From Planctomycetota bacterium (GTDB taxonomy: Bacteria > Planctomycetota > Phycisphaerae > WQYP01): DNA of 8,292 nt. The DNA is taken from assembly GCA_021828935.1 (NCBI GenBank), contig JAJZCU010000072.1, positions 1 through 8,292 on the forward strand, in the 5' to 3' direction. Under the pieces are notes generated by a model. It made no database searches and was not told the origin of the DNA. It saw only the letters and a list, made by a program, of their open reading frames with translations. Positions 6,329-8,292 of this stretch are shown in pieces; the first letter of the stretch is position 1, and each line of letters starts with the position of its first letter. Position numbers and translations under genes: made by a program.

Positions 6329-7168
6329 ATGACCGAGACAACATTTAGATATTCACATAAACAGCAGTATGCGCCATTTGCGCGCTTTCCCGCGTGGCGC
6401 GCCAAGCCATGGCCGTTGGGTGTATCGCCGGCGATAGGGTTTGTTACGCTGATTGCCGTGGCCCTTTGGCCCTACGCATGGGGCTTCGACGCCGGCCGGC
6501 CGATAGGCGCAATCGCGATTCTCGGCGCGATTATCATGGCCGGGATATTTAAAATTTTTCTGCCGGCTATTCTTAATAAGGGGCCCCTCGCCGCCGTGAT
6601 GCGCTGTACCGTGCGCATTGAGCCAAGGCGCCTGACCATCCTTCTTCCCCGGTGTGGCGCCTCGCTTCCGTGGAGCCAGGTGGGCGAGGTTATCGAAGGC
6701 GCCGGCTGGCTGCGCATTTTCTCGTCTGACACAGCGGCGCCTCCGCTGCTGTGCGTCCCGTACCACGCGTTCGAATCGGAGGCGGCTCGATCCGCGTTTG
6801 TCGCGCGTTTAAGTGCGGCAAAATCGGCGGGCCTTGCCCACGCGGACGCTCACGACGATTTCCCAGCCAACGACGACCTGTTAAGCCATATCAAATCCGA
6901 CGTGAAACAATCCGAAGACCCGACGGACCCGCAGGCGGTGGCGACCGGCGCGGCCCCAGGGAGGCGACAACGCATCCGCCTGGCCATTGCGTGGCTGCTT
7001 GTGCTATTTGCAATTTACGTGGGCGCATTTGCCCTGAATGTTGAAGACGGTTTATCGTCGGGACGCGCTGCCACGCCCGCTTCGGTCACGCATTTAATGC
7101 TAACGCAAATAAACGCAGTGCTGCACGGCCAAATCACTTTCCATCCAAAAAACGACCGGTTGAGGTGA
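6329..7168 (+). CDS. YcxB-like membrane protein A, function unknown
   Basis: This 279-residue protein is of unknown function. A short soluble N-terminus is followed by two membrane segments (about 37-53 and 58-81), then a beta-rich cytoplasmic domain (about 95-165) like the YcxB-like family: LPWSQVGEVIEGAGWLRI with Trp115, then VPYHAF (Pro144) and an amphipathic helix. An acidic linker (170-205, many Asp and Glu) leads to a basic GRRQRIR stretch and a third membrane segment at 217-236, with a short C-terminal tail. Usual YcxB-like proteins have about 160-180 residues and lack this extension. GGAAAA at 6321-6326 sits very close to the ATG. The stop TGA overlaps the ribosome site of the next gene, so the two are very likely an operon. 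The family call rests on pattern resemblance and on the matching pattern in its neighbour. Confidence 0.75.
   Translation: MTETTFRYSHKQQYAPFARFPAWRAKPWPLGVSPAIGFVTLIAVALWPYAWGFDAGRPIGAIAILGAIIMAGIFKIFLPAILNKGPLAAVMRCTVRIEPRRLTILLPRCGASLPWSQVGEVIEGAGWLRIFSSDTAAPPLLCVPYHAFESEAARSAFVARLSAAKSAGLAHADAHDDFPANDDLLSHIKSDVKQSEDPTDPQAVATGAAPGRRQRIRLAIAWLLVLFAIYVGAFALNVEDGLSSGRAATPASVTHLMLTQINAVLHGQITFHPKNDRLR
7162..7168 (+). promoter_or_regulatory. Strong ribosome binding site of the second YcxB-like gene, overlapping the upstream stop
   Basis: GAGGTGA lies seven bases before the ATG at 7176 and contains the TGA stop of the upstream gene. It is one of the best Shine-Dalgarno sequences in the window and points to translational coupling of the pair. 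Confidence 0.7.
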
Positions 7169-7175
7169 TACTGAA

Positions 7176-7910
7176 ATGGACGAGTTGCCGCTGGTTCTAT
7201 CGTGTACCCCAACGTTTGCGGAGAACGTGGCGCTGGCCGACGCGCGGCGCGGTTGCGGCCCCGGCAACCTCGCATCTTTTGTCTTCCTTTATTGGCTTCT
7301 GCCTGCTGCCAGCGTTTTCAGCTTGACGCTACCGCTCTATACGCGGGGCCTGCGGATGGGCCTTGCGGCCCTGGCGGCATTCCTGGCGGCATCCGTGCTT
7401 TCGAGAATCGCCATCGTGCAGCAGGTATACCTGCGCTTCCGCCGGCGACGCCTGGCCCACCGGGCAAAACGCCTGGGTTGGTTTGCCTCGTCCCAACCCG
7501 CACATTGGATCATCGACGGCGACGGGATTACCCGCGTCATGGGCCGCGGGATATCTTTTCTTGATTGGAATCTGCTCCAGCATGTCCGGCTCACACGCGA
7601 CGGCCTTTGGATCGGAACTCGCCCCTACCGAGGATTCACCCCAATTCTTATTCCGGCCAGCGCCCTTTCCGGCAGGGCCGACAGCGTGGCCGCGCGATGC
7701 CTGAAAGAAATGGCTGGCACAGCGCGGCCGATCGGTCCGATATTGGCGGATTATCACACCGGCCGTCGCAATTTTCGTAGGGTGGTCGGGGCATGGGCGA
7801 TCGCGGCATTTTGGTGCTGCTGGGCAGTGGCACTTTACCTCGCCGCGCTGGCCGTGAGTGGCCTTTTCACGATGTTGCCGATAACCCGAGCGCACCATTT
7901 TCCGCATTGA
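7176..7910 (+). CDS. YcxB-like membrane protein B, function unknown
   Basis: This 244-residue protein has the same plan as its upstream neighbour: two membrane segments (about 34-53 and 60-80), a basic RFRRRR stretch at 87-92, a YcxB-like beta domain (107-180) with FLDWNLLQHVRLTRDGLWI (Trp131) and LIPASAL (Pro160), then a third membrane segment at about 203-229. The Trp-to-Pro distance is 29 residues in both proteins, and the Val and Ile at +6 and +15 from the Trp are shared, although overall identity is low. The two therefore look like diverged paralogues, perhaps partners in a membrane complex (inference). No catalytic motif is visible. It converges on the SDR gene with a 27-base gap that contains no clear terminator. 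Confidence 0.75.
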   Translation: MDELPLVLSCTPTFAENVALADARRGCGPGNLASFVFLYWLLPAASVFSLTLPLYTRGLRMGLAALAAFLAASVLSRIAIVQQVYLRFRRRRLAHRAKRLGWFASSQPAHWIIDGDGITRVMGRGISFLDWNLLQHVRLTRDGLWIGTRPYRGFTPILIPASALSGRADSVAARCLKEMAGTARPIGPILADYHTGRRNFRRVVGAWAIAAFWCCWAVALYLAALAVSGLFTMLPITRAHHFPH

Positions 7911-7937
7911 TTGCCCCTACGGGAGAGCGCCTGTCTC

Positions 7938-8292
7938 TTATCCGTCGCCGCGCATGCTCAAATACGTCGCCTCGCGATTTCTGCGGCGGGCCAGTTCGCT
8001 GGCGTAGCTGCGGCCAAGCCACTCGCGGTTTTCAGCGGCCCACGCGGTGAGTCTGGTGTGGCTGGGCGATGGCGCATCAACAAACAGGCGGTTCTCCATG
8101 AGGCCGCGAATCTCGTCCCGCGTGATGGTTACGTCGCCCACGGCTTTTCCCACCGCTTGGCCAATCATCCACGCCGCCGCCGGCGGAACGGAGATGATCG
8201 GCCTGCGGCAGCCAATTATTTTTCCGATTTCCTCCACCAGCCCGCGGTACGTAAATGTCTCGGGACCGATTGCCTGGATGCTCCGGCGCTTC
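7938..8292 (-). CDS. Atypical SDR / NAD(P)H-binding protein, C-terminal fragment (5' end beyond window)
   Basis: The frame is open from the right edge to a TAA at 7938-7940, giving 117 in-frame residues plus one base. The visible part matches the C-terminus of NAD-dependent epimerase-like (NDUFA9-like, atypical SDR) proteins: AIGPETFTYRGLVEEIG, then GCRRPIISVPPAAAW, DVTITRDEIRGLM, TRLTAWAAENREWLG and the basic end RSYASELARRR. The N-terminal GxxGxxG nucleotide-binding motif would lie outside. Members of this group bind NAD(P)H and often act as modulators or quinone-linked oxidoreductases, but the substrate cannot be read from the C-terminus. The GTG at 8237 is an internal codon, not the start, because family-conserved residues continue upstream of it. 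Confidence 0.85.
   Translation of the reverse strand, partial: KRRSIQAIGPETFTYRGLVEEIGKIIGCRRPIISVPPAAAWMIGQAVGKAVGDVTITRDEIRGLMENRLFVDAPSPSHTRLTAWAAENREWLGRSYASELARRRNREATYLSMRGDG

Noticed and set aside
7905..7940. Bidirectional terminator between the convergent YcxB-like and SDR genes
   Set aside because: Only a three-pair CCC/GGG hairpin is visible and there is no T-run.
8238..8292. GTG at 8237 as the start of a small 99-codon gene
   Set aside because: The same frame continues to the edge with family-conserved residues (GPETFTYRGL), so it is the C-terminus of a longer protein.
1..8292. tRNA, rRNA, CRISPR, insertion sequence or prophage signals
   Set aside because: No cloverleaf-like sequence, regularly spaced repeats, transposase or integrase motifs, or target-site duplications were seen.

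Overview
The window is a compact, GC-rich (roughly 55-60 %, by eye) bacterial chromosomal segment with seven protein genes and no gap over about 170 bases. I see no RNA gene, CRISPR array, insertion sequence or phage gene. The gene set (CHASE3/PAS hybrid histidine kinase, AI-2E-family permease with a soluble C-terminal extension, divergent SpoIIM/RDD pair, YcxB-like membrane proteins, atypical SDR ending in an Arg-rich tail) suggests an environmental Gram-negative of the Planctomycetota or a neighbouring phylum. That placement is an impression from family distribution, not a demonstrated assignment.

Layout. Bases 1-2020 (minus): a hybrid sensor histidine kinase cut by the left edge inside its receiver domain. 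Bases 2113-4083 (minus): a 656-residue AI-2E-family transporter with a C-terminal Rossmann-like domain. Bases 4185-5264 (minus): a SpoIIM/DUF95 membrane protein. These three lie head to tail with gaps of about 100 bases and could be one transcription unit, SpoIIM first. Bases 5265-5434 form a divergent intergenic region. Bases 5435-6175 (plus): an RDD-family membrane protein. Bases 6329-7168 and 7176-7910 (plus): two tightly coupled YcxB-like membrane proteins. Bases 7938-8292 (minus): the C-terminal part of an NAD(P)-binding atypical SDR, convergent with the YcxB pair and cut by the right edge.

How the genes may fit together. All complete products are membrane proteins. SpoIIM next to RDD is a recurrent bacterial pairing of unknown biochemical role. 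The transporter-kinase adjacency could link a permease to a sensory pathway, but nothing in the sequence proves it. The most notable observations are: (i) a short segment of the kinase CHASE3 domain that reads better in another frame, bounded by two compensating single-base shifts; (ii) the degenerate B12-binding-like domain on the transporter; (iii) a 12-base motif shared at nearly the same distance upstream of the SpoIIM and transporter starts; (iv) the translationally coupled YcxB-like pair, each with an extra C-terminal membrane segment. I find no convincing new multi-gene system. Most of the window is ordinary chromosomal content with several poorly characterised membrane families.
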